64,000 nucleotides of DNA, from positions 1 through 64,000 of the forward strand of contig JAHEYC010000006.1 in the NCBI GenBank assembly GCA_023251775.1, written 5' to 3'. Source of the stretch: Sphingobacteriaceae bacterium (lineage in GTDB: Bacteria; Bacteroidota; Bacteroidia; B-17B0; Aurantibacillaceae). The notes under the pieces were generated by a model. The model did no database searches. It was given only the letters and a program-made list of their open reading frames with translations, and was not told the origin of the DNA. The position numbers and the translations under genes are program-made. This document shows, one piece after another, positions 56,508-64,000 of the stretch. Numbering within the stretch: position 1 is the stretch's first letter; the number at the start of each line of letters is the position of its first letter.

Positions 56508-57425
56508 TTACCCTTTTACCAGGGAAGAAATAAAATGACGGAAAAAAGAAACGGACACCACCGGATAAATAAAAAGCTCTTTAATATATCTGCCAACACC
56601 ATTCAATTTTATCTTCCAGCTTTTTTGTCGTGCTTTTGTTACGGTCAATATTAATTCGGCAACCTTATCGGCTTTTGTCCAGTTGCCACTTTCAATATAG
56701 TCTTCTTTTCCTTGCAGTCGGCGATTTAGCATGTAAATAATAAGGTCGTGACCAATAATTGCCTTAGGATCTTTATGCGTTTTTGTAACTGAGTTAGGAT
56801 TTGCCCTGTAATAATATAAAGGCTCGCCAATGCAAGCCACTTGATATTTTTGGATGATCTTTGAGAACCAATAAAAATCCTCGTATCCTATTCTGTCAAA
56901 ATACAGATCGTATGTTCCTAGTGCTTTTACGACTTCCGAACGCAACATCATAGCAGAACCTGCCAAGACCGTTTTGTATCCTAAAAAATCCTTGTAAATG
57001 CTTTGGTGATCTTGCGGAAAATGCGAGCGCGATAAAAATTTGCCATCTGCATCCATTCTATTTATATCAGAACTTACAACCGAAATATCCTTATTGCTCT
57101 CCAAAAAATTAACCAACTTTTCGATTCGTGATAGATCACTATGATCATCTGCATCCTGGAAAGAAATATATTCGCCCGTGCATTTGGTGAATAATTTATT
57201 AGAAGCTTGCAAATACCCCAAATTAATTTCATTGTGAAAGCGTTTAATGCGGGCATCACTGTAACTGTCGATGATCTGCTTGGTATTATCCTTACTTCCA
57301 TCATCGGCTATCAAAAGTTCAAAATTGGTATAGGTTTGTTTTAAAACGCTGTCAATAGCAGTTCTTATATAATTTTCGCAATTATAAGCAGGCATTAAAA
57401 TGGAGACTAACTTGCCTTGAGCCAT
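56508..57425 (-). CDS. Glycosyltransferase family 2
   Basis: LVSILMPAYNCENYIRTAIDSVLKQTYTNFELLIADDGSKDNT...EYISFQDADDHS. Confidence 0.93.
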   Translation of the reverse strand: MAQGKLVSILMPAYNCENYIRTAIDSVLKQTYTNFELLIADDGSKDNTKQIIDSYSDARIKRFHNEINLGYLQASNKLFTKCTGEYISFQDADDHSDLSRIEKLVNFLESNKDISVVSSDINRMDADGKFLSRSHFPQDHQSIYKDFLGYKTVLAGSAMMLRSEVVKALGTYDLYFDRIGYEDFYWFSKIIQKYQVACIGEPLYYYRANPNSVTKTHKDPKAIIGHDLIIYMLNRRLQGKEDYIESGNWTKADKVAELILTVTKARQKSWKIKLNGVGRYIKELFIYPVVSVSFFRHFISSLVKG

Positions 57426-58726
57426 TTGTGTTTAACATTTAACTTCATTGTTTCGATTAAGAGAAAAAAATAAGTGCAAATTAAAATAGGTTTACTTACG
57501 AAAAGAAATTTTTGAAGCGACATCAATGGAATTACATTCGATTGAAGTTCGTTGTTTTGCTTTGCTTTTAAAATGCCTTCATATATATCTAACGATGCTT
57601 TGGTTCTTTTTTGCAACCATTCACTAGCCTCCTCGCCCATTTTTCTAAAGGGAGCAGGATCTTTTCTATAATTTTCAAAGGCAGAACAAACTTCTTCGGC
57701 GGTACTTGCATCCACCATTGGATACAGCTCAAGTCCTAATTTTTTATAGTGCGCGTCATTGCGATGATGGATCACCGGTTTTTTCATGGCTATAAATTCA
57801 CAAATACAACTATAACTGAACCAAAACCGCGGACCAAGTTCACCAACGCATATATCGCACTCGCTAATTGCTGCCATGATATCTTTGCGAAACATTTTCG
57901 GTAGCCATTTTACATTTGATGCTATTCCTAACTCCTTTATCAATTCTTTTGACTTTTCTACGTCAGTTCCATACTCTACCAAAACAAGAAGCGAATCATT
58001 TTTATTTTCTCCCTTTTTTAAATATGCTGCGAAGGCATTTATAAGCACATTATTACCCTTGTTTATTTTATACGGACCTCTACTGCTCCAATCTTGCGAG
58101 CTGTGCTGAAACACAATGAATTTATAGTTATTGCGAATGTCGGATAAAGCATTCTTTGGTCTTTTCTTGTTAAATAATTCAGAATCGTATTGGGGTAAAT
58201 ATAAAAATGGCGGACCATCAACTCTTTTTCCCTTTTGGCCCCTTATGATCTTAAGAGGCGTTTCATTAACCTCTTCTGAAAGGTCCATTGAAAAATAGTT
58301 CGCTTTCTTTATCCCCTCAAATTGCGCCTTTCCGGTAATAAATAATTTGATCTCCCAAAGTTGCGGCGGTGTATTTTTGTATTTGGGAAATGCATAATCG
58401 TATAGATCATTTCCGTGAGGAAAGAACACATCCAATCGTAAACCGGCCTTGAAAAAAAAGGCAGGTGCAATATCTGTCCCAATATAAAAATCAAATCCTT
58501 TTACCTTTTCACATATTTCATTTGACGAATACTCGAAATAATTTTCTCGGCTCCAGTTCAAATTAACGATCTTGTAATTACTAACATCTTCATATGTATC
58601 CGCCTGAGGAAGAAAATGATCGAACTCCTCGAAAAGAAAAAAAGTTACATCGTGTTTTTCGTCCAACAAATATCTTCCAATTTGAAACGTCATGTTATTC
58701 ATATTTCCTAAACAGGCGATCTTCAT
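57407..58726 (-). CDS. Glycosyltransferase (GT4/GT-B-like)
   Basis: KIACLGNMNNMTFQIGRYLLDEKHDVTFFLFEEF...VKWLPKMFRKDIMAAISECDICVGELG...CICEFIAMKKPVIHH. Confidence 0.78.
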   Translation of the reverse strand: MKIACLGNMNNMTFQIGRYLLDEKHDVTFFLFEEFDHFLPQADTYEDVSNYKIVNLNWSRENYFEYSSNEICEKVKGFDFYIGTDIAPAFFFKAGLRLDVFFPHGNDLYDYAFPKYKNTPPQLWEIKLFITGKAQFEGIKKANYFSMDLSEEVNETPLKIIRGQKGKRVDGPPFLYLPQYDSELFNKKRPKNALSDIRNNYKFIVFQHSSQDWSSRGPYKINKGNNVLINAFAAYLKKGENKNDSLLVLVEYGTDVEKSKELIKELGIASNVKWLPKMFRKDIMAAISECDICVGELGPRFWFSYSCICEFIAMKKPVIHHRNDAHYKKLGLELYPMVDASTAEEVCSAFENYRKDPAPFRKMGEEASEWLQKRTKASLDIYEGILKAKQNNELQSNVIPLMSLQKFLFVSKPILICTYFFLLIETMKLNVKHKWLKAS

Positions 58727-59430
58727 TTTTTATTTAGCAGATCTTTGCTTGCTTTAAATCCTAAATTCATGAGTACATCAATAATACTTAAGCCCTTTAC
58801 AAAATCAGGCGAATTAAATTGCGGATACGCTTTAGGAACATAACTATTATATTTTACAGCTATACCTTGCGCCACAAACAATTCATCTTTTTGATATTCC
58901 CCTGCTCCCGCTCCGCACAGATAAGTGGAGGCATTTACTTTTTTAAGAAGATCAATAAGCATTTCATTCGAAGTGAACTGTGGTTGCATTTGCGAACTAA
59001 CTACTACTTCTGTTGCGATGTCCATTTTTGTCATCACTTCTTTTATGAATTGTGTATTCTTTTGACAAAGATCTACGAGTGGTGAACTAAAATAATTTTC
59101 TATAAGGTAAAACACGTCTTTAAAGAACGGGGCTTTTTTATAATTGAGTTCAACCGATTGTTTGAATTTTCTAATGGAGTGTTCGTCCATATATATTTCC
59201 ATTTTATTAATGGGAATAAATACTTCCTTCTCATCTTTTTTCAAATTCACCGACATCCAATGTTCTTTCCCACCTATCAACATTTTTACTCTTCGGCACC
59301 AAAATTCTGCTGATTTAGGATTGTTGCTGACATGATCCAGTATAATAAATGTATCAGCATTGTTGATCTTATCAAATAAACCCAACCATGGCATAAAATC
59401 GGGTTGGTGAATAGTTACAATTTTGCTCAT
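58723..59430 (-). CDS. WbqC family protein
   Basis: MSKIVTIHQPDFMPWLGLFDKINNADTFIILDHV..NPKSAEFWCRRVKM...YLCGAGAGEYQ. Confidence 0.92.
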   Translation of the reverse strand: MSKIVTIHQPDFMPWLGLFDKINNADTFIILDHVSNNPKSAEFWCRRVKMLIGGKEHWMSVNLKKDEKEVFIPINKMEIYMDEHSIRKFKQSVELNYKKAPFFKDVFYLIENYFSSPLVDLCQKNTQFIKEVMTKMDIATEVVVSSQMQPQFTSNEMLIDLLKKVNASTYLCGAGAGEYQKDELFVAQGIAVKYNSYVPKAYPQFNSPDFVKGLSIIDVLMNLGFKASKDLLNKK

Positions 59431-59864
59431 TATAACTTATTCAGGTAGATCTGAAAACTGATAAGATCTGTTTGACTTAGTGCTTTAGCGTAGATATGTT
59501 TGCTGTCTTCACCATTCGACTTAATAATTAGTTTTCTTACTTGAGGATCGGAGCCTATCATTTTTTTTACGGCTTCAATCATTTTATAAGAATATCCTTT
59601 CTTTCTAAAGTCTTTATGTATCACAAATTCTTCCATTTCGTAACCAATTCCTAAATATCTTGGCATATAGAATTTATTAAGTGTAACTAATCCAACTTTT
59701 TCGTGTTCGTTTCCAAAGATCATGATAGAACAAACATCACTTTTTAAAATGTCTTTGAAATAAACACCAAATGAATCCAAGGAATAGTTCACGTTTCCTC
59801 GCAACTCTTCTAAAGTTTTGTAGATCCATTCCAGATCATTTAATGTGGCCTTACGTAAAAACAT
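59430..59864 (-). CDS. GNAT N-acetyltransferase
   Basis: FLRKATLNDLEWIYKTLEELRGN...EFVIHKDFRKKGYSYKMIEAVKKM. Confidence 0.85.
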   Translation of the reverse strand: MFLRKATLNDLEWIYKTLEELRGNVNYSLDSFGVYFKDILKSDVCSIMIFGNEHEKVGLVTLNKFYMPRYLGIGYEMEEFVIHKDFRKKGYSYKMIEAVKKMIGSDPQVRKLIIKSNGEDSKHIYAKALSQTDLISFQIYLNKL

Positions 59865-60888
59865 GTTTTAATGCTTGGTTAACGGAATTTATTTCATCAT
59901 CGCTTAGATCTTCAAAATAAGGAAGACAAAATGTATTATTTACGATCTTAGACGCATTTACCAATTGTATTTGCTCTTCCTTACTACAATTCCATGTGAA
60001 AAAAGGAGATAAAGCGATCTGCTTGGCTTTAAAAGTCTCGTTCAGTTTAGCTTTCAGTGATTCATCCACATAAATAACAAAACGTTGAGAGATCTTACTG
60101 TTTCCATTCGTTAATACGTTCACTTCCTTTTTTCCTTGGAGCGTTGCCAAATAACTATTTCGTATTTGCGTTAAACGTTCTTGCGTTGTTTTGATATGAG
60201 CTAAATTAGCATGTAGAACAGCGGCATGTGCATTCAAGAATCGGAAATTATAACGTTCTGAAGTTTCAAAACTCGTTTGATCATCATAGTATACCAATTT
60301 TGACGCTTTCTGTGCAAGGTCTGAGTCGTTCAACACTAAAGCGCCGCCATCAATTCCGTTTATTCCCTTAGTTGGATAAAAAGAAAACACTTGTACATCG
60401 GCTTCGCTTGAAGAGAACAAACTTGAATGAAAAGATTGACATGCATCTTCGATCACTGTTAAGCCTAATTTTTTGAATTCTGAGGTGGCCGATAAATTAC
60501 CGGCAAAATTTGCTGAAATAATATAGTTAATGTTGTGTTGTTTTACCAATCTGGTAACATGTTCCACATTACAATTCCCATCACTTTCGTTCACGTCGCA
60601 AAATATAGGTTTGTTCCCACTTGTAATTACTGCATTTGTTATTGCAAAACACGTACTCGCACAAGGAACTATCACCTCTTGCCCTTTTATGCCCAATGCC
60701 TTTAGTGCCACAAATAAAGCAGAATTTCCATTGGAAGTTAAAACAACATGTTGTTTTTTAAAAAGTATTTTAAGTTGCTCTTCCACTTTTTTAATGTACT
60801 CGCCATTGGCCCAAGAGGAATTTTGATGAACCTTTGTTAATTCCTCTAACTCCTTTTTATTTGAACTAAGTCGAAAGTAAGGGATCAT
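59851..60888 (-). CDS. DegT/DnrJ/EryC1/StrS sugar aminotransferase
   Basis: MIPYFRLSSNKKELEELTKVHQNSSWANGEYIKKVEEQLKILFKKQHVVLTSNGNSALFVALKALGIKGQEVIVPC...VIEDACQSFHSS...VFSFYPTKGINGIDGGAL. Confidence 0.9.
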   Translation of the reverse strand: MIPYFRLSSNKKELEELTKVHQNSSWANGEYIKKVEEQLKILFKKQHVVLTSNGNSALFVALKALGIKGQEVIVPCASTCFAITNAVITSGNKPIFCDVNESDGNCNVEHVTRLVKQHNINYIISANFAGNLSATSEFKKLGLTVIEDACQSFHSSLFSSSEADVQVFSFYPTKGINGIDGGALVLNDSDLAQKASKLVYYDDQTSFETSERYNFRFLNAHAAVLHANLAHIKTTQERLTQIRNSYLATLQGKKEVNVLTNGNSKISQRFVIYVDESLKAKLNETFKAKQIALSPFFTWNCSKEEQIQLVNASKIVNNTFCLPYFEDLSDDEINSVNQALKHVFT

Positions 60889-61617
60889 TTATTTTTCGTT
60901 ATCGTAAAAGTGTTCATCAAAATAGGTATCAGGGTGGGTCAAGATATTGATCAAGGAGTGTCCGTCTTTTGCGTGTTCAACAAATGTTCGGTTATCACCT
61001 GCTATTAATTTTCCCTTATCGTAACATTTCCACCGCACCCATTCCGAATCGGAAACGTAAAATGCTTCTTGAAATAAATTAAATTCGGGTTGATGGTCGT
61101 AGGCTTCGTAAAGCAAACCAAATTCCTTTGCCGTTCTTTCTTTCCAAAAATCAAGATTGTTCAAGCCTGTCATTCCTCCATGACTAGCAACTCCGCGGAT
61201 CTTTGTATTGAACATTCTATTAATAATATCAATATCTCTTTCTAAACAGGCTTTTGCATCTTCATTCCAAATGGCAGACTGATCTATCACTTCAGAATGA
61301 TAACCTAATTCGTGACCGGAAGCCATCAATTTTTTAATGATGCGATAATTCTCAAATGAAAAAGGATTGTACTCGGGCGCATGCAATCTTATAAAAAAAG
61401 TTGCTTTAATATCAAGTTTATTAAAGATTTCTATTAAACGTCCGGCTTTTTTAACCGAAAGATCAATATCCACTCTGTTCACCACAACTTTACTGCTTGA
61501 AGTGAGTTTACTTTTTGTTTTAAAATAGTCTTCGCAGGTGATGAACTTGTATCCAAGCTCTTTCACTTGGCGATATTGCTCTTCAATAGTTTGAAAGGTG
61601 AATTTAAATGTGCTCAT
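60889..61617 (-). CDS. Polysaccharide deacetylase-like (NodB-fold) protein
   Basis: VVVNRVDIDLSVKKAGRLIEIFNKLDIKATFFIRLHAPEYNPFSFENYRIIKKLMASGHELGYHSE. Confidence 0.8.
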   Translation of the reverse strand: MSTFKFTFQTIEEQYRQVKELGYKFITCEDYFKTKSKLTSSSKVVVNRVDIDLSVKKAGRLIEIFNKLDIKATFFIRLHAPEYNPFSFENYRIIKKLMASGHELGYHSEVIDQSAIWNEDAKACLERDIDIINRMFNTKIRGVASHGGMTGLNNLDFWKERTAKEFGLLYEAYDHQPEFNLFQEAFYVSDSEWVRWKCYDKGKLIAGDNRTFVEHAKDGHSLINILTHPDTYFDEHFYDNEK

Positions 61618-62369
61618 ATTTTTTCAAGTATTTTTTTATCAGGGAAATTTATTAATACACCAAAGTCCTTTTTTTGATAAACAACCATACTGCCCATGGC
61701 CACTGCCGAAGCGCCGCCATTTTGCACGGCATCTTTTAAATGGTCTACACTTCCTGCTCCGCCATGCGCAATTACCGGCACATTAACCGAGTCTGTGATC
61801 CGTTTTACCATGGCTACATCAATTCCTTCCCAAGTTCCCTCTTTATCAACCGATGTGATCATGATCTCGCCCACCCCCGCTTTTACCAATTCTTTTGCCC
61901 ATTCTTCAGGCGATTGTTTATGTTTATCGGAGGCGGAATTAGACACTACTTCTAATTTTCCAAAAAAATTCTTTTTTACATCAATAACTCCAACTACGGC
62001 TTGTGAACCATAAATGGCCGCTACTTCGCCGATCAATTTTAAATTTTGATGCGCAGCGCTGTTGATCGCAATTTTTTCAATTCCAATTTGAAATATTTTT
62101 TTTGCTTGTTCCAATGTTCGTATGCCACCGCCATAAGCCAATGGCATAAAACACTCATCGGCTATTTCGGATAATAATTTATAATTAGGCTCGCGATCTT
62201 GTGGTGTTGCTTCAATATCTAAGAAAATAAGTTCGTCCACTTCCTTCTCATTGAAAATTCTAACGGTATTAATTGGATCGCCAACGTATTTTGGATTTTT
62301 GAATTTAATTGTTTTTACTAATCCGCTACCTTTAAGCAATAAACACGGAATATATCTGGTGAGAAGCAT
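61614..62369 (-). CDS. hisF: HisF-like cyclase/ammonia-channel subunit for sugar amidotransferase
   Basis: RYIPCLLLKGSGLVKTIKFKNPKYVGDPINTVRIFNEKEVDELIFLDIEAT...PLAYGGGIRTLEQAKKIFQIGIEKIAINSAA...VPVIAHGGAGSVDHL; located next to WbpG-like gene rather than other his genes. Confidence 0.92.
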   Translation of the reverse strand: MLLTRYIPCLLLKGSGLVKTIKFKNPKYVGDPINTVRIFNEKEVDELIFLDIEATPQDREPNYKLLSEIADECFMPLAYGGGIRTLEQAKKIFQIGIEKIAINSAAHQNLKLIGEVAAIYGSQAVVGVIDVKKNFFGKLEVVSNSASDKHKQSPEEWAKELVKAGVGEIMITSVDKEGTWEGIDVAMVKRITDSVNVPVIAHGGAGSVDHLKDAVQNGGASAVAMGSMVVYQKKDFGVLINFPDKKILEKI

Positions 62370-62980
62370 TAGATCTTTGAGAAATTAGTTAGCAGGTGCA
62401 TTCCGTATTTATGACTTTTTTCGGGATGGAATTGCGCCCCGTAAATATTATCCTTTTGAATTGCCGAATCAAATTCGCCGCCATGATTTGTTTTGAGGAT
62501 AGAATTCTCATTCTTATCGCACACAACTTTATACGAATGCACAAAGTAAAAACGATAATCCTCCGTAAATCCTTCGGTTAATTTGCTTGAATTATTTTTC
62601 TTCACAAAGTTCCAACCCATATGCGGGATCTTCAAGGAAGGATCATTATCGAATTTAAATTTGATGGTTTGTGCCGGAATAAGATCAAGACCTTTTAAAA
62701 TTCCTTCTTCGCTGCTGCGTGTGAGAAGCTGCATCCCAAGGCAAATTCCTAAGAACGGAACTTTTTGTTCGAGTGCTTTATGAACTAATACACTTCTTAA
62801 GTTCAGTTCATCAATTTTTTGAATAGCAGCATCAAATGCACCAACGCCTGGCAACAAGATCTTTTCTGCTGCTTCAATTTCTTTAAGGTCAGAACTTATT
62901 TTACAAGGCGCGCCAATTCGTTTGAGCATGTTTTGCACCGATCCTAAATTGCCCATCCCGTAATTAATAATTGTGATCAT
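62369..62980 (-). CDS. hisH: HisH-like glutaminase subunit
   Basis: ITIINYGMGNLGSVQNMLKRIGAPCKISSDLKEIEAAEKILLPGVGAFDAAI...FLGICLGMQLL...YFVHSYK...GAQFHPEKSH. Confidence 0.95.
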   Translation of the reverse strand: MITIINYGMGNLGSVQNMLKRIGAPCKISSDLKEIEAAEKILLPGVGAFDAAIQKIDELNLRSVLVHKALEQKVPFLGICLGMQLLTRSSEEGILKGLDLIPAQTIKFKFDNDPSLKIPHMGWNFVKKNNSSKLTEGFTEDYRFYFVHSYKVVCDKNENSILKTNHGGEFDSAIQKDNIYGAQFHPEKSHKYGMHLLTNFSKI

Positions 62981-62982
62981 AT

Positions 62983-64000
62983 TTATTTTTGCATTCCGGA
63001 TCTAGAAGTGTACTTAATATAAAAACTCATTGGCACAAGACTTGCCTTAGCAAGAATATAGAAAAGCGGCCTTAGTCTTTCAAATCTCCGCTTGTATGTT
63101 TTATAATCGCGATAAGATCTTTTCTCACCATTCATTATTTTATCATATTCCTCGTCCGAAAATTCTGTCCTTTTTTTGAAATACGGTATAAGTTCATCTT
63201 CAACAAATGGTGGTGTACTATATTCTTTTATAGCATCCTCTCGCTTCATTAACCCGGATCTTACAGATGCCGATAAACTATTATTTCGTGAATCGATGCC
63301 AAATTTTTGCGGTCCGTACACAGAAGTACTGAACGCTGCTATTCTATTTTCAAGATGATGGCCACCGTAATATTCCCATTTATATTCTTTTTCAAGAAAT
63401 GTTCTTGCTTCTTGTTTCGAATAATCAATATACCATAGAGGTCTTATTTTTTTAATTCGTTTTACAAGGATCCATTTCATAAATGAAGCGAAATCCATAT
63501 TAGGAAATGTTTTCATAGGCAGTTTACCAAATTGCTTATGCACATTTTTAATATACCCTCCATCTACGTATGAACTACCGAGTGGCGATACACCTTCGGT
63601 CATGAACGAGTGTCCTTCGAGCACATATTTAACTCCATATTTAGCAGCGGCTCTATACATGGTTTCTGCTAAAGCAATATCGGTTGGACCATCGATCTCT
63701 GACACACCTGCTAAAAAAAATGAACGAATAATATCATCCGATTCTTTATTATCCACCACATGTGTATAAAGGTCAACATTAAGTTTACTTAGTACTTTTG
63801 TGATATTTTGCGTAGCAATTGCCGTATTCCATGTATTGTCGTAATGAACAGCAAGTGGTCTCAAGCCCCATTCCACTGCTTTAACGATCATATAAGAAGA
63901 ATCCGTTCCACCGCTAACACCAACAATGCAATCATACTTTTTATGTTTACCATCTTTCTTTATCTGATCAAGGATGGCCATGAAATTCTTTAAACCTTCG
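62983..64000 (-). CDS. WbpG-type N-acetyl sugar amidotransferase (5' end truncated by window edge)
   Basis: KYDCIVGVSGGTDSSYMIVKAVEWGLRPLAVHYDNTWNTAIATQNITKVLSKLNVDLYTHVVDN...GPTDIALAETMYRAAAKYGVKYVLEGHSFMTEGVSPLG; frame remains open (..EGLKNF) past ATG 63981 to the window end. Confidence 0.92.
   Translation of the reverse strand, partial: EGLKNFMAILDQIKKDGKHKKYDCIVGVSGGTDSSYMIVKAVEWGLRPLAVHYDNTWNTAIATQNITKVLSKLNVDLYTHVVDNKESDDIIRSFFLAGVSEIDGPTDIALAETMYRAAAKYGVKYVLEGHSFMTEGVSPLGSSYVDGGYIKNVHKQFGKLPMKTFPNMDFASFMKWILVKRIKKIRPLWYIDYSKQEARTFLEKEYKWEYYGGHHLENRIAAFSTSVYGPQKFGIDSRNNSLSASVRSGLMKREDAIKEYSTPPFVEDELIPYFKKRTEFSDEEYDKIMNGEKRSYRDYKTYKRRFERLRPLFYILAKASLVPMSFYIKYTSRSGMQK

Noticed and set aside
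61614-62980. HisF/HisH as part of a histidine biosynthesis operon
   Set aside because: No other his genes are adjacent; placement with a WbpG homologue in a glycan locus fits the sugar amidotransferase role better. Cannot be excluded without the rest of the genome.
37112-64000. Whole locus interpreted as a capsule/prophage-borne or defence island
   Set aside because: No integrase, phage structural gene, restriction or toxin-antitoxin family seen; content is consistent with O-antigen/surface polysaccharide synthesis. No Wzx flippase or Wza/Wzc export genes are visible in the window, so the export route is unresolved.

Overview
A 64 kb chromosomal segment from a Bacteroidota (Bacteroidetes) genome. 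This is inferred from T9SS type A/B sorting domains, GldH, SprB-type repeats, DUF4292-EnvC pairing and TAnnTTTG-like -7 boxes. The left half (1-36 kb) holds housekeeping genes (dprA, nadD, ricT-like, folB, tRNA-Ser(GCT), rimM, pyrG, PadR-PspC, TerC) mixed with secreted T9SS cargo: an M43-like metalloprotease with Ig-like repeats, a CotH/lamin-tail protein, a 2.46-kaa SprB-repeat adhesin, an SBBP protein and a Reeler-like protein. A CotH ... VTC ... DUF4956 block lies at 12.7-20.0 kb. The right half (37-64 kb) is a dense, mostly minus-strand surface-polysaccharide locus. It carries Wbp-type diacetamido-uronic acid genes, WecE/WecD (Fuc4NAc) genes, several glycosyltransferases, a HisF/HisH/WbpG amidotransferase module, and an unusual single-ORF fusion of a GT4 glycosyltransferase with a second WbpG-like N-acetyl sugar amidotransferase. 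Non-coding points of note: three unrelated long palindromic intergenic elements, each in one of the three sizeable convergent gene junctions of the window; a perfect 9-bp palindrome overlapping the predicted padR promoter; and several intrinsic terminators. No CRISPR array, transposase or prophage was seen. All family calls are by eye; no database search was run.
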